Below, piece after piece: positions 23,370 through 35,330 of a DNA stretch of 64,000 bases. Made by a program: the position numbers and the translations under genes. The notes below the pieces were generated by a model that worked only from the letters and a program-made list of their open reading frames with translations, was not told where the DNA came from and ran no database searches. Each line of letters opens with the position of its first letter. Within the stretch, counting starts at the first letter, position 1. The DNA is from Rhytidiadelphus loreus (taxonomy: Eukaryota > Streptophyta > Bryopsida > Hypnales > Hylocomiaceae). The stretch is taken from contig OX344763.1 of the NCBI GenBank assembly GCA_947034895.1, forward strand, positions 21,855,001 to 21,919,000, written 5' to 3'.

Positions 23370-25300
23370 CTGAAGTCTGTCGAAATGAGTCGTCAAAGAA
23401 CGAGACTAATCTCCATCAATGGTGTGTCGCAGCATAGAAGGCGACCCTCCGACTCCTCCTCACCGACTACTTGAACTACTCTGCAAAACAGAAGACCGTG
23501 AGTCAATCCCCACCATTTTAAAGAATCGATTCAACATGTTCGAGACGATGGCATATGGATTAAAACACAGACGCGACCCCAAATTACTCCCCAGAAAATG
23601 GTCGCTAGGGCGAATTCAAAAGTGGATTCCAGGGGGCGACAGGTTCACCTAATCCATACTTGAGTGAACCGCAATCATTCTTGAAAATACTAGTATTATA
23701 ATGAGAAAAAAAACACAACGTCCGGGGAACCAGAAACGCTAAAACATAACACCGACACCCTGGATTCTACGAGGCTCTCATCACACAGAAATCAGTTCGG
23801 TACAAGGGAGACTACGGCGAGTACTAAACTCCACCGCCAAACGCCTCGGAATCGTCCTCAACGCCCAATCTCGGACGTCACCCGGGGATCCTAATTCTTT
23901 CTTTGTGCCGACATAGCTAGACTAGAGTGCGAAGTTGCGTCCGGAGAGAGGATTCCGAGGAAGGGGCTGAGCTCTAATTCGAAGCGACCCACGACAGCCA
24001 CATAGGAGCTGAAAGCTTCAGAGACGATGCGAGCTGCCGGCGCGTTCAGAGCCATGAAAGTGCGGTCAGCCATCTACCCAAGCCGCGCACGCCTTGCGTT
24101 TGCGTTTGCGTTTGCGACTTCACCCCATGAATCCCCACTCACTCCACAGAGCAGAATCTCTGCTGCTACTTCCCCAACCCTCCCTTCGCGGTACTCACCA
24201 TTTTCAAACCGACTTTCCAACTCCATCACCGAGCACGCTACATTAATTCATCAATAAATAAATAAAACACGCTCAAAAACACACACTCCCAAAAAAACTC
24301 CCAACCAGCTCCTGACTGACTGACTGACCCAAGTCCCAATTCCAGTTTGAATTCTCTCCCACGCCCTCTCCCACGTCCTCCCCTCTTCCACGCACAGCTC
24401 GTCAGAAACACTGACAGCATCCGCATCGACCTCGACATGCACTCCCACCTCCACCAACACCAAGTCGTCACGAACACGTCAGAGAAACCGACCCACTTTT
24501 TCCAGGACCAAGACCAGCACCTGGGGTTGCCCCAACCGACGTCCCCGACTACGCAGGCTTTCCACACGAATTCGACGCGAATCAGAACCTCCCCGACAGC
24601 TCCCCCACCGCGCGCGTTCCAGACCCCAAAAGAAACGCACCCAACGTGAAGCTCCGATCCCGCAAGGTCACACCACCAATACGATCTTCCCTAAACGAGA
24701 CAACAAACACAAAAATGACCCAAACTCCATCATCCGAAACACGCCTAGTACATACCCGAGCTAGCTCCTGCTGCACGACGACGACGGCGACTGTTGGTGG
24801 TGAAGATTCGGATCTGAAGCTCATCATCATCTTGTTGGGCGGAGCCTGTCTCTGCTAGTACCCGCGAGTAGTGAGAGGAGCAGTTTGCAGTTACGCAAGG
24901 CAAGCATGGCTTGTTGGAATTTCCCGCATTTTAGCCAAAAGTAGAAGCGGCTGCTTCTGCCGCCTGCTGCCTGCTGCTGCGAATGATGCATCCCAACAAC
25001 TTGTGTACACACCATCCGTCGGACTCATCTAGCTAGCTAGACACCTAGAATTGGGCTATCCAGAATTGGAGTACTTCCCACACACGGTCACACGGAATGA
25101 CGGACGCTGCGTCCAATCGTCGCCGTTGCAGAGATCGTTATCCGCGAGTAATAATAAGATGAAGAAGAAGTATCGTCCGTTGCGCGTCCGGCGGGCTGTC
25201 TCGCGCGCTTGATCAGTCAGCAGCAGCAAGCGATCATCAGCTCCCTTCAGTAGTGGTGCCATCCAAGCGTGCTGCTGCGCTGCGACCCCGGATTCCGATT
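23370..25300 (-). promoter_or_regulatory. Likely 5' leader and promoter region of the phototropin gene
   Basis: This block is clearly more GC-rich than the neighbouring intergenic DNA and contains CT- and AC-rich low-complexity stretches (for example 24.2-24.7 kb) plus a (GCGTTT)3 tract at about 24098. Frames on either strand (for example 24347-24649 +) are low-complexity and have no family resemblance, so I treat the block as leader and promoter. No TATA box or start site could be fixed. Confidence 0.4.
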
Positions 25301-25548
25301 TTCTTTGTTTTTTTCTTCCTCTCAGGGATTATCATTTGCAGGGGCCCAGCAAGTTATTACCTTTACGACAAAGAGCCAGCCAGGTCGATCAAGAGCATTA
25401 TCGATGAGCAAGGAAATCCCACTGTGGATCTTGTGGGCAGTCCTCTGGGAGTCTTCTGTGGGTCTTCTCTGGAAGAGGTCTGGGAATAATTAGTAATCAT
25501 GGTGCGAGCCGTCATGAATTGAAAGCGTCTGTGGGTGGTGGAGTTCGT

Positions 25549-26500
25549 CGTAGAGTCAAATGTGCTTAAAGGTTGTGTGTTGGGAATAGAAAAAATTGTG
25601 GAACTAGGATGTTTACAAATCAGTTTACAAACAAAATGTAGTTGTCTATTGGGATAGTTTGGCAAGAGTAGTCAAATGTGCTTAAAGGTTGTGTGTTGGG
25701 AATAGAAAAAACTATCGAACTACGTTAGTGCGAATGTGAGTTGTTTGTTGGAATAGTTCGCTTAAAAGTCAAATGTGGTTAAAGGTTGTGTGTTGGAAAT
25801 AGAAAAAACTATGGAACTACGATGGTACAAATCAGTACAAATTGAATGTAGTTGTTTGTTGGGATAGATTGATGAGAGTAGTCAAATGTGGTTAAAGGTA
25901 GTGTGTTGGGAATAGAAAAAAATATAAAACTAGTACAAATGTAGTTTGTCTATTGGAAACTAATACAAATTGGCAAGTTGTTTATTGGGATAGTTTGCTT
26001 AAAGTCAAATGTGGTTAAAGGTTGTGTGTTGGGAATAGAAAAATGAAAGTGGTTCAAATGTAGTTTATTTGTTGGGATAGTTTACCATTAGATGTTTTTC
26101 AGATGCACTGGAAGGCCATTTCATGCCCGTTCTCAAATTTGTTCCCAATGTAGCGAGGGAGCGTCGAGTGCTATATTACCAAAAAATAAAATAAAATAGC
26201 TTTTGAAATGAAAAAATGAAAGTAAATTTTTATTTTTATTTTTTTCTTCCAATGACATGGCAGTCACTTGGCCACATTAGACTGTTGCGCTGGCGCAGCA
26301 CAGCACGTCCCCTGCAGTTGAGAACTCATGGCCCTCTAGATGGGCCAAATCCCATCTAATGCTAAAGTCAAATGTGGTTAAAGGTTGTGGTAGGAATAGA
26401 AAAATTGGAATTAGTAAAAATATAATTGATTGTAGGGATAAAGTCAAATGTGATTAAAAGTTGGGTGTTGGGAATATAAAAATTGGAACTAGTAAAGCAA
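25549..26500. repeat. Tandem array of about 100-125-bp units upstream of the phototropin gene
   Basis: Seven copies of a module agtcaaatgtggttaaaggt, then a gttgtgtgttgggaatag segment and aaaaa, begin near 25552, 25670, 25768, 25880, 26002, 26366 and 26443. Between modules comes a variable segment with gtagttgtttgttgggatag. The fifth and sixth copies are pushed apart by an inserted TIR element (26086-26361). Confidence 0.85.
26086..26361. mobile_element. Small TIR element (276 bp) with CATTAGATG ends, inserted in the tandem array
   Basis: It starts CATTAGATG and ends CATCTAATG. A GC-rich segment near the right end contains gcgctggcgcagcacagcac. The array unit at 25985-26010 gives the empty site (gatagtttgcttaaagtc); compared with it, this copy has the element between gatagttta and aagtcaaatg. 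Its termini match those of the larger element at 27792, so they form one family. Confidence 0.65.
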
Positions 26501-27786
26501 ATGAAATGTACATTTTACTAACATTTTGAAACCTAAAAAAAGGTTTAAATCAAAAAAATTGAAATGAACAAATCAATGACATTGGAAATTCAAAGTCTAC
26601 ATATTAGTTAGATATGAGCCTCCAAAATCTATGATTTTTTTTAATTATGTACAATGAAATCTACATTAAATTTAGATTTTTGAGGCATAAATCTACATTC
26701 TAGAATATTGAATTTTATAAATTGAGTTGATTTGGAATTGGAGTCATCTTCAAATAACATTGAAAAATACACAAACTCCCCCTTCAATAGAATTCTATGT
26801 CTCACATTTCCCTGTGTGTAGAAAAAAGAGGTAAAAAAGGGAATTGTGGCAAGGGATTTCCATTATATTGCCTACAAGGAACTTTGAAAATGTTCCTTGT
26901 GCTTCAATTTGCAAATGAAAATGGTGATTGCAAGAAAAGATTGTATTATTTTTTGTCAATAAGCTTTGAAAGCAATATATATTTATTGCCCATAACTTTT
27001 GCATTATACCTCCAAAATTCTAAACCTCATAATTAAGGTACACATGACTATTTTATACATTCAACAAATTTTCATAATTTAAAAAATAAATTAAACAACA
27101 CCAATTACATGTTTTCTATAACTAAATACAACATTAACTTCTAAAGGATCAAGGAGACTACTTTGATATTTTTGAGAACTTGGACAAAGTTTTCTGAATT
27201 CAATACATACAAGTAAATTTTGAACAAAAGAAGTTTGTTTATGAACATGGTCAATATCTTTTATATTTCCCTTAGAAAACTAACATTTTGATTATTTTTG
27301 AATGAGATATAGCAACATGAATATTTCAAATGTTACCCCGGGGCAAAGACTTTGAAAAGAAATAAGAAAGGACCAACAGCAAGGGCTTTCCCACCTTATT
27401 TCCATGGAGCCTGCCCTTAGTGGCCTTTTCTTAACCTACTTAGTCATCTTGTAACTTTGACTCAGAGTTAAAGCTTGAACGTGTGTTTTTTGTGAATTTC
27501 TTTAAAGGAAATTATTCATTGGTTCCTATTCCATGTGAGGATTGTTTGGATTTTGAAAAACAAAATTCTCATCTCATATCCATGTCTCTCAAGTTTTGCA
27601 AGTGTAGGGATTCATTGACACAACCACCAATGATTTTTTAGGACGATGCTACAAACCTTCAATGCTTGCATAATTTGATCCACCCATACCCAACTTTTCA
27701 CCCCATTCTTCAAGCACTTGTAATTAGAGAAGCTTTCATTTAAATCACCAAAAAATAATTTTCCCCTCAAATAAGTACCAACAAAA

Positions 27787-28426
27787 GTTTTCATTAGATG
27801 GGTTTCCAGCATTGTGGAGGGCCGCGAGTTATCAGGCCTTGGGAACTACTGCGAACTCCCTGCGAATTGCCTACTGATGTGGTCAAGCGACTGCCACATC
27901 GGCAAATTAAAAAAAAAAATTCTATTTTTTTCTCATTTCAAGAATGTAATTTTTTTTTTCTTTTTCAAAAAATTTCTATTGGAAACGGCTCGGGAACAGT
28001 TGTTCCCCAAAACTGCCAGGGGGATTAGGGTTGGGAACAGGCCCGAAACGGCCCTCCCCACCCCCCAGAAAACATCTAATGTGTCATTAGTGACCACTAT
28101 AATTTCTTAAAGTATCTTGAATTGACATCTAAAATTTTGTTGGAAGATTCTAAAACAACCTAAGAAGAAGATCTAACAATCAAACATCTAAAACCATTTG
28201 ATATTGTTTCATTCAACAATTTATGAGGAGGGATTGTTTTGAGTCCATTTTAGCCTTAACTCTAAATGCATCATTTAGGTAAAACAACATCTAGATACTT
28301 GGAAGGAGGCCACATCACATCGCTCGACCACATCAGCAGGCAGTTTGCAGGGAGTTCGCAGCAATTCCCAAGGCTTGATAACTCACGGCCCTCCACAATG
28401 TTGGAAACCCATCTAATGAAAATATA
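27787..28426. mobile_element. TIR element with about 110-bp inverted repeats, about 640 bp
   Basis: The left arm (27792-27900) and the right arm (about 28310-28421, reversed) agree over about 105 bp. They begin TTTTCATTAGATGGGTTTCC and include GTGGAGGGCC, TTATCA(G/A)GCCTTGGGAA and GCGAACTCCCTGC. The long arms, GC-rich relative to the AT-rich core, resemble foldback or Mutator-like MITEs. No ORF is present. A clean target duplication is not visible, because the TTTT/AAAA edge is itself palindromic. Confidence 0.8.
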
Positions 28427-28429
28427 GCC

Positions 28430-29327
28430 AAATGCCCTCCTACATTTTTACCATGGAGTTACATAGATGTGATGGATCCATGGCAACATTCATGGGCCTG
28501 TTGTTTTATAGATAAACTCGCCCTTAAGGTAGACCAACGCATTTCCACCAACTGCCTAATTCCATCATCCTACTTGTGGCCCCAATTCCACCACAAAACT
28601 CATCAAAATTTGTTCATTTTTTGACAAAAATTTGTTCATTACTACCAACAAGGGATGACTTGTCAATCCTTTATTGGTGAATACTCAAGGGCCATTAGAT
28701 ACATGGAAAGGCGATTATGGGTTGTTTATAAGACGTTTATGACTTCACTCTATGAGCAGTTTTGTAATTTCAAGGCAGACTACTTCAGAAATTCTCTGAA
28801 ATTACAATTTTCATCAGAAAATTATAATTCCACTTGGGTTTGATTCGTGAAACAAGTGCACACCTATGAAAAATTTGAGAAAAACAATGGACAACTTTAC
28901 GAGCGCCACCTGACCAATCAACCGCAAATGCCTTGGAATGGAATGCCAAGTAGATATACTATGGCAAGGCCATTTGACCAATGTGATCTCCAAAAGGCAT
29001 ATGGTAGCCCTGATCACCCTCCTATTCCTGGCCAATAGACTGTTGTAATTCCAACTATAAGTTGTTGTAGTTTGTAGAGTTCGAGGAGCAATTTTGGCAC
29101 ATTGTGATTGGTTGCAATGCTGTAAATATTGCAACCGGACCTTGGTCGACTTTGCAAAAGCCTACATCACCATTGTAGGTTGAAGAGAATCTTTCACTAA
29201 AAAATTCATAATAATTACATTTTTGTAATAAAATTCTGGAAAAATATGCAATCTTTCCAAATTCTATTTCTGTATATGAGGAAAATTTAGCACTCAGAAA
29301 ACCTGTGCTCCAAATATGCGTAATTGC
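28430..29327. other. Intergenic, nothing recognised
   Basis: Small frames (for example 28655-28843 +) show no conserved motif. No RNA gene or repeat with definable ends was found. Confidence 0.5.
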
Positions 29328-29331
29328 TTAA

Positions 29332-30256
29332 CCCCTAAAGTCCGAAGGCCATTTTTCTGTCAAAAAACACTCAAAACTGCCATTTCTACTGCCGTTAGTC
29401 CAAAGAAAAAAAAAAAAAACTTTTTTTAGAACTAAACCGTAGGATCTTAAACTTTACTTGTTTTATATCATGTGGTAAAATTTTCATGAAGTTTGACCGT
29501 ACAGATTGAGAGATATGAGCATTCAAAGTTGAAAAAACAAGTTTTTTTGAACACTGAACTGCAATTTTAGATGACTTTGATCTCTATTTGTGGAAAAAAA
29601 TTACACTGTGGAGTTTGAATTTAAAATTTATTGTGTTGAAGAATTGAGTTGGGAGTCTAGGAAAAAAAATTCAAAAAATAACAACTTGATTTTCATACTT
29701 CAAAAAATTGTCAAGTAGAAGTAGGTCCAAGATTGAAAGAAAAATTAAATTGATAATAGCTCTTAGATGGGATTGAAATACAATAATCCCAACGGTGAGA
29801 TTGTTCTAACAAGCAAATTTAACCTTTTCAAAAAAAAAATTTGAAAAAATATGAAAATTGCATTCTGAGATGAATCCTATAAGGTTTTTTTTCCAAAAAG
29901 ATGCTTAGATTGCCTGAAAAGTAAGATTGTTCATAACTTTCACATCACTAATCAAAGTGGAATGAATCAAAGCTTTAGATGTAGACAAAAACATTATCTT
30001 TGAGGGAAATTTTTTTTTTTAATTTATTTTGAATTTTTGCAATATTTTTTGTGTTGCCCACCGAGTTCAGTTTCAGGCTTTTTGTGGTATAACTTTTGCT
30101 TCCGAGCACCAATTGAAATAAAAATTATATTCCCACAAAGCTTATCAGATTTTCTATCTTCAAAAAAAGTTTCAAAAAATTAGGGTAAAATTTCAGCCCA
30201 TAGGAACCTGCCCGAATTCCAAATTGTCCCCCGAGGGGACAATGGGACTTTAGGGG
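29332..30256. mobile_element. piggyBac-like non-autonomous element A (925 bp, TTAA target duplication)
   Basis: TTAA at 29328-29331 and 30257-30260 flanks an element that starts CCCCTAAAGTCC and ends GGACTTTAGGGG, a perfect 12-bp TIR. TTAA duplication with CCC...GGG ends is the hallmark of piggyBac transposition. The body is AT-rich with no ORF of useful length, so a transposase would have to act in trans. It is homologous along its length to element B; both contain gaagtttgaccgtacagatt. Confidence 0.85.
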
Positions 30257-30554
30257 TTAAGTGATCAGATATGGGTTGGCTCCTATAACTGCAAGCCAAC
30301 AATCCCAAAACTGGCTAAATTTTGCGTAGTTGCAATTCAATTTCTTCATGCCCTCAATGTAAATTCAAAAAAAATCTTCCAAAAATGAGCATTTGACTAA
30401 TTACCCTGGACTCATTCTAGGATCACTGCTGCAAGCTCACTCTAGACTCGATGAATGAACTTTTCATATGCTTGAGTCAATTTTGTTCGTTAGCATAAGT
30501 CTAATTTCAATTATATAACATTTATTTTTTGAGCTTGCAATAATAATAACTTAA

Positions 30555-30780
30555 CCCATAAACAACGTTGAGGACATTTTCCGGCCGATGAACAACAAAT
30601 AAATTCTCTATGTGGGATAGAAGTACGTGCAACTATTCATTCTGCAATTTTTTTTGTGAACAGGAAACATCTTCTACAATAGTTAGACTTCCAATGAGTG
30701 CTTTTGCATATTTTGAAGCCAACAATTCACATGGGTCCAAAACAACTGATTTCCACGGTGACCAGCTCATCGTTTAAGGG
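30555..30780. mobile_element. Short TTAA MITE F (226 bp)
   Basis: It is flanked by TTAA at 30551-30554 and 30781-30784. The ends are CCCATAAACAACG and, reversed, CCCTTAAACGATG. It contains ccaatgagtgcttttgcata, shared in variant form with MITE H at 33503. The right TTAA is also the left TTAA of the next element. Confidence 0.7.
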
Positions 30781-30784
30781 TTAA

Positions 30785-31354
30785 TCCCTAAACGTCTAGA
30801 TTCATCTCCAAAATTGATGATTTGAGAAAAACCATTATAAACTACAATTTGGAAGAATATTTTGGAATTGGTATACAAATGAAAGCTGTAGATTTTGATA
30901 TTTTAATTCTATCCGTACAGTTAGATCTACTAATGCTATCAACAATCTTTTTCTATAAATTTTAAAAAGAAAATTTCAGAATTCCTTCTAAATTCAATTA
31001 CAAGTAAAATATTATCATTTTTTGAGTAAAACTTGTTGGAATGGATTTGAAATAAGGTTCTCTTCATATGGTGATTTTTTGAAATTTTTGTGAACTTTAC
31101 ATCTTTGACCTCATTTTTGCACATCTAATTTTGAACTAAAGTCAATGCAAATTGACCACTTGACATACTTCCACATTTGTAATTTTAGATATGTATATAT
31201 ATTCTAGTAACATCAAATCCAACTAATGGATAGGACAACAACTTGATAAAGTATCACCAAAAATTAGGATGACTTTCATCCAAGCAGAATGAGACAAAAA
31301 CAAGGATCTAAATCTGTTCATTGTCCAGAAAATGGATGTCGAAGCGCTCCAGGG
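30785..31354. mobile_element. TTAA element F2 (570 bp), directly abutting MITE F
   Basis: TTAA at 30781-30784 and 31355-31358 flanks TCCCTAAACGTC... and ...GCGCTCCAGGG. The right part is the reverse-complement homologue of the left part of the element at 34578: gataaagtatcaccaaaaat here corresponds to a tgtggagatactttatcaaa-type segment there. No coding capacity was found. Confidence 0.65.
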
Positions 31355-31358
31355 TTAA

Positions 31359-33086
31359 AGCAATTCATGATGATGCTATTTTTAATCATCTAGTTTCATT
31401 ATGTACCACAATTAATTAAAAAAAAATTGGTAATAAGACCATAAATACTACATATTTTGTTCGATTGATATTGTTTACAGGACAAGAATATTTGTACAGG
31501 AATTCAAAGTTTTAAAAGACAGTGAAAAAATTGTGGTATTTATAAAGTACCAAGTATAGTAATTGACGAAACTGAGTACAATTTTGAAATGTTTTCATTC
31601 AAACAACCGTACAATGATATTAAGCACCAATGGATAAAATCCAAAAGTACAACAATTGTAGTGCGCAACATACTACACGTCACCATTGGAGTTTGAAGAA
31701 AAAATTAGTTGTGATTTGAATGATAATCGATTTCAAGGTTAGCTATGTCAAAAACTTAGTTTTATTCAATATGATTTAGAATTACTTTATCTTTTGCCAT
31801 TTTTTTCTTAGAACTCTAAATTTTTTTTGTGCCTTGGCATATTGGTATACATCATCTCAAATCGTTGTACACAAAAATTGAAGGAAATTGAAATTTATAG
31901 AATTTAAAACAACAACAATTTGACAAACATGCAAATGATGTTGGTTCTTACAATACTTGAATTTTTTTTTGGAATTAAGAGCAAGGGATAGCATTAGTCA
32001 TTGTAGAGAGAGTATGGGCTATAACATGGGCCATTGCTACATCTTAATGTTCTTGCATTTGAAATATTTGTTGAATTGGGCAATGCATTCAATTTATATT
32101 TTACAACCATATAATACATTTTTAATTTCAATATTTTTGTCAAAAGACTAGAATTCATGATGCACATAATTAATACAATAAATTAAAAAAAAGAGTAAAT
32201 TATCATTGTCAATATCGTCAAAAAACTAAAAATTGCCAAAAATTACACTAACCTTACTAAAATTGATCCACTTTTTGCAGTGGTCCTTGACCCTTCCAGC
32301 AACCCTTGTGAAAGTCAATGAGATTAAACATGCCCATGCAACCCACTCCTCTCCCGTTTTCCAAGAAAATTATCATAATTTGTCAACCATAACAATTGAA
32401 TTTGAAAATAAATTATATACGTGCAAAGCTCTTGAGACACCCAATCTCCACAAAAAGTTCCTAAAAATCATGCCAAATAATTGAGATCATAGGTACCTAC
32501 CCAAACCTTCAAGAGTACTCCAAGGGGACTCTTCAACTTGAAGCTTAGGGATTAAATAGTTTTGGATGCCCTTCCACTCATAATTTATAGTTTTAATCCC
32601 CTATCAATCAAAAGTTTAATTTATAATGTTATTGCAGTCAAATTTTGTTGGGGGCATTAAACATGCCCTAATACAAAACCTTAACTAAAAGGTTGGAAAA
32701 AAAACAAAAAAACATTGATTATTGTAGCTTATGGTCAATGCATGTATTCTTCACCAAATAACAAATTGAAGTTAGCAAATGTAATTAGGCAAATGCATAA
32801 AATTAAAAAGATTTCTATTTTTTCCCCTACAATTCTTTTCTTGAATAATAATATCTCAAGAATTCCAACATTTGTTTTCCGATTTTTTTTTTTTTTCCAA
32901 CCCTGACCATCAGATCGGTATGGATCATGACTCTCAGCTGACAATCACTTGGTATGTCCTCGCAATCATTTGGGTCTGCTGTTGCAGTGTGCAGTACTGC
33001 AGTCTAATACACGGTATACCCCCCTGTAAAAGCTCATGCCCAATGAGTTAGAACATTTCAGTAGTCTTTTTTGTACTAATGATATG
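31359..33086. other. AT-rich intergenic stretch
   Basis: No gene or bounded repeat was found. Several 60-80 codon frames (31957, 32233, 32715) are AT-driven and unsupported. Confidence 0.5.
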
Positions 33087-33090
33087 TTAA

Positions 33091-33498
33091 GGTAGGAGGC
33101 TCTGAAATGGCTCATCTAAGGGCTGATCCACCTTTTTCATGTATTTTCTTCAATGAAAAAAAATTTAGCTTATTTTTCAAACAAAGAAAAATAGAAAAGG
33201 AATCTAACACAAGTGGTTTCATATTTTTTGAAGCATTTTTGAATTACTTATGGATTTTCAAAGGAAATGTGTCATAAGTCCCTATTTATGTCCCTAAGTC
33301 TTCTATAAACTGTTCACTCACAACTTCTAAAGAAAAATGGGAAAGCAAAGAAAATGATTGGCTCTTGCAATTAATAATGCTTTTTTCCTTGATTCATTCA
33401 ATGACTATGGAGGTCAATTTCTGAACTACCATTTGTCCATTTTACAGCCATTTATAGGGTCCATTCTTAATGCCCGCTCCATTTCAGAGCCTCCTACC
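33091..33498. mobile_element. TIR element I (408 bp) with perfect 20-bp ends and TTAA flanks
   Basis: Both ends read GGTAGGAGGCTCTGAAATGG inwards, with 20 of 20 bases matching. TTAA lies on each side (33087-33090 and 33499-33502). The termini differ from the CCCCTAAAG family, so this is a different TTAA-targeting family. The right TTAA is shared with MITE H. There is no coding capacity. Confidence 0.8.
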
Positions 33499-33502
33499 TT
33501 AA

Positions 33503-33670
33503 CCCTTAAATGTCAACAACTATTCAACCTCAAAATTTTGTTTTGAAAAGGGGAGGTCTCCTACACAATCATTTGACTTTCAACGAGTGCTTTTCCTATT
33601 TCTTAAGCCAAAGATTCACACGGTAATGAAACGGGATGGTTTCTAAGGTCACCCCTTTGTCCTTTAAGGA
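33503..33670. mobile_element. Short TTAA MITE H (168 bp)
   Basis: It starts CCCTTAAATGTC and ends, reversed, TCCTTAAAGGAC, with TTAA at 33499-33502 and 33671-33674. The interior caacgagtgcttttcctatt and gattcacacgg match MITE F. Adjacent to element I with one shared TTAA. Confidence 0.7.
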
Positions 33671-33674
33671 TTAA

Positions 33675-34573
33675 TTTGAAAAATCAAATGGTAGTCGTTG
33701 ATTGATGTGTTGATGCTATCTACTCGCCAGCCAATGTTTTATTTATGCACGATTTTTTGTCACTTGGCTACAACCAAACGAAGAGACTAACACTAGTTGT
33801 TTTACGTGAAGAAACTTTTCATTTTGTTTCGTCCAAAACAACCAAATTACTATTGTATTTTAAGACCAACGACCAAATTTTACCTACGTTTCACCTAGTT
33901 TTGATATGGATATCACCAAGAAACACCTAAAGTTATGAAGAAATAACTAACTACTTCTCATAAATGACTAAAAAAAATAGTAAAAAAAATCACTACTACT
34001 AGCTAGGCTTTGGTGAAGGAGGATTATTTACCCCCCTCATTGTCCCAACCAAGAGTATATGAAAAAATTGCCCCCAATTTTGTGCCACGTAAAATTTTAT
34101 ATTTCTTCACCTCCCAAGCAATTATGTGGCCTCTGATTTCAAATATGAATTCAGAATTTGCAAATTTTATCCTGCATGACTTAAAAAAATTCAGTGTTTC
34201 CTCCGGGAATAAAATACGGGCCAACAACTGAAGGGGGCCAACCGCCACTGGCTAGCCACTGATTGGAGGGGGCCAACCGCCAATCAGATTGCTGGAGGCC
34301 CATGGGCTCGCCCACTACCTGTCCAATCACATGGTGAGCTTTTGGATGAGGCTTTACCCTAAAAGAAAGATGCCATGTGGGTCGTGAAATCATGACCGAC
34401 GTTGGGGATATTTTTGGAGTTTTACTAGCTATTTTCCTTCAATTTAATTCCCGTATCGAACCCCATTATTTTAAATATTTTACATTCTAAATAGAAATTT
34501 TATAGATTTTTTTATTGGGTTCTTTACTAATGTTTTCAAATTTGCAACCGCCTTTTTACCCCAATTTCATTGG
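33675..34573. other. Intergenic, with a short direct repeat of gggggccaaccgcca
   Basis: Two copies of gggggccaaccgcca occur at about 34223 and 34268, flanking a tggctagccactgattgg segment. Otherwise nothing recognisable was found. Confidence 0.5.
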
Positions 34574-34577
34574 TTAA

Positions 34578-35326
34578 CCTTGAAGAGCTCTGATGTCCAA
34601 TTTTTGGACAACGAACAAATTGAAAATCACTTTTCTTTCTCATTACTGCTTGGATGAAAGTCATTCTAATTTGTGGAGATACTTTATCAAACTGTTGTCC
34701 TATCTAATGGCTGGATTTGGTATTACTGTAGTCCATATTCTTTTTCTGAAATTACAAATGTGGAAGTGTGTCCAGTGGTTGACTAAGTCAAAATTGCATT
34801 GACTCTAGTTCAAAACTAGATTTGTAAAAATCAAGCTATAGATGTAAAGAACAAAAAAAAAATCAGAAAATCACCATGTCAAGAAAACCTCTTTCAAATC
34901 CATTCCAAAAAATTGTACTAAAAAAATGACAATGTTTTGTTTGTAATTGAATTTTAAAGGAATTTTGAAATTTTCACCTTTGCTTTTGAAATTTGACAAA
35001 TACGTACTTTACATGATAGAAGATGCAAATGTCAAAAAATTAACAATGTGTAGTATAAAAATCTCACTCTAGGAGGAGTTAAAGGTTGATGACCCTACAA
35101 GGCAAGGTCAGAAAAAAACTTTTTCTTCTAACTTTAAACATTATAATCTTTCAATCCATGCAGTTAAAGATTCTGAATTTTTTTCGACACATTCCTACAA
35201 CAGTGTAGTAAAAATTTGTAAAGTTGAATTTTGAAAAAAATACTTTTTGTTTCATTTTTTCTCACTACCCTAAAAAGTGGCGATTTTTCACAATTCTACT
35301 TGAAATATGCCTCCAGGTTTTAAGGG
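34578..35326. mobile_element. TTAA element G (749 bp), inverted relative of F2
   Basis: TTAA at 34574-34577 and 35327-35330. The ends are CCTTGAAGAGC and, reversed, CCCTTAAAACC. About 300 bp at the left end align in reverse complement to the right end of F2, so the two are diverged copies in opposite orientation. It is AT-rich with no transposase. Confidence 0.6.
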
Positions 35327-35330
35327 TTAA

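Noticed and set aside
24238..24649. Frames on both strands in the GC-rich block upstream of phototropin
   Set aside because: Low-complexity Pro/Thr/His- or Trp/Gly/Val-rich products that mirror base composition; more likely leader or promoter.
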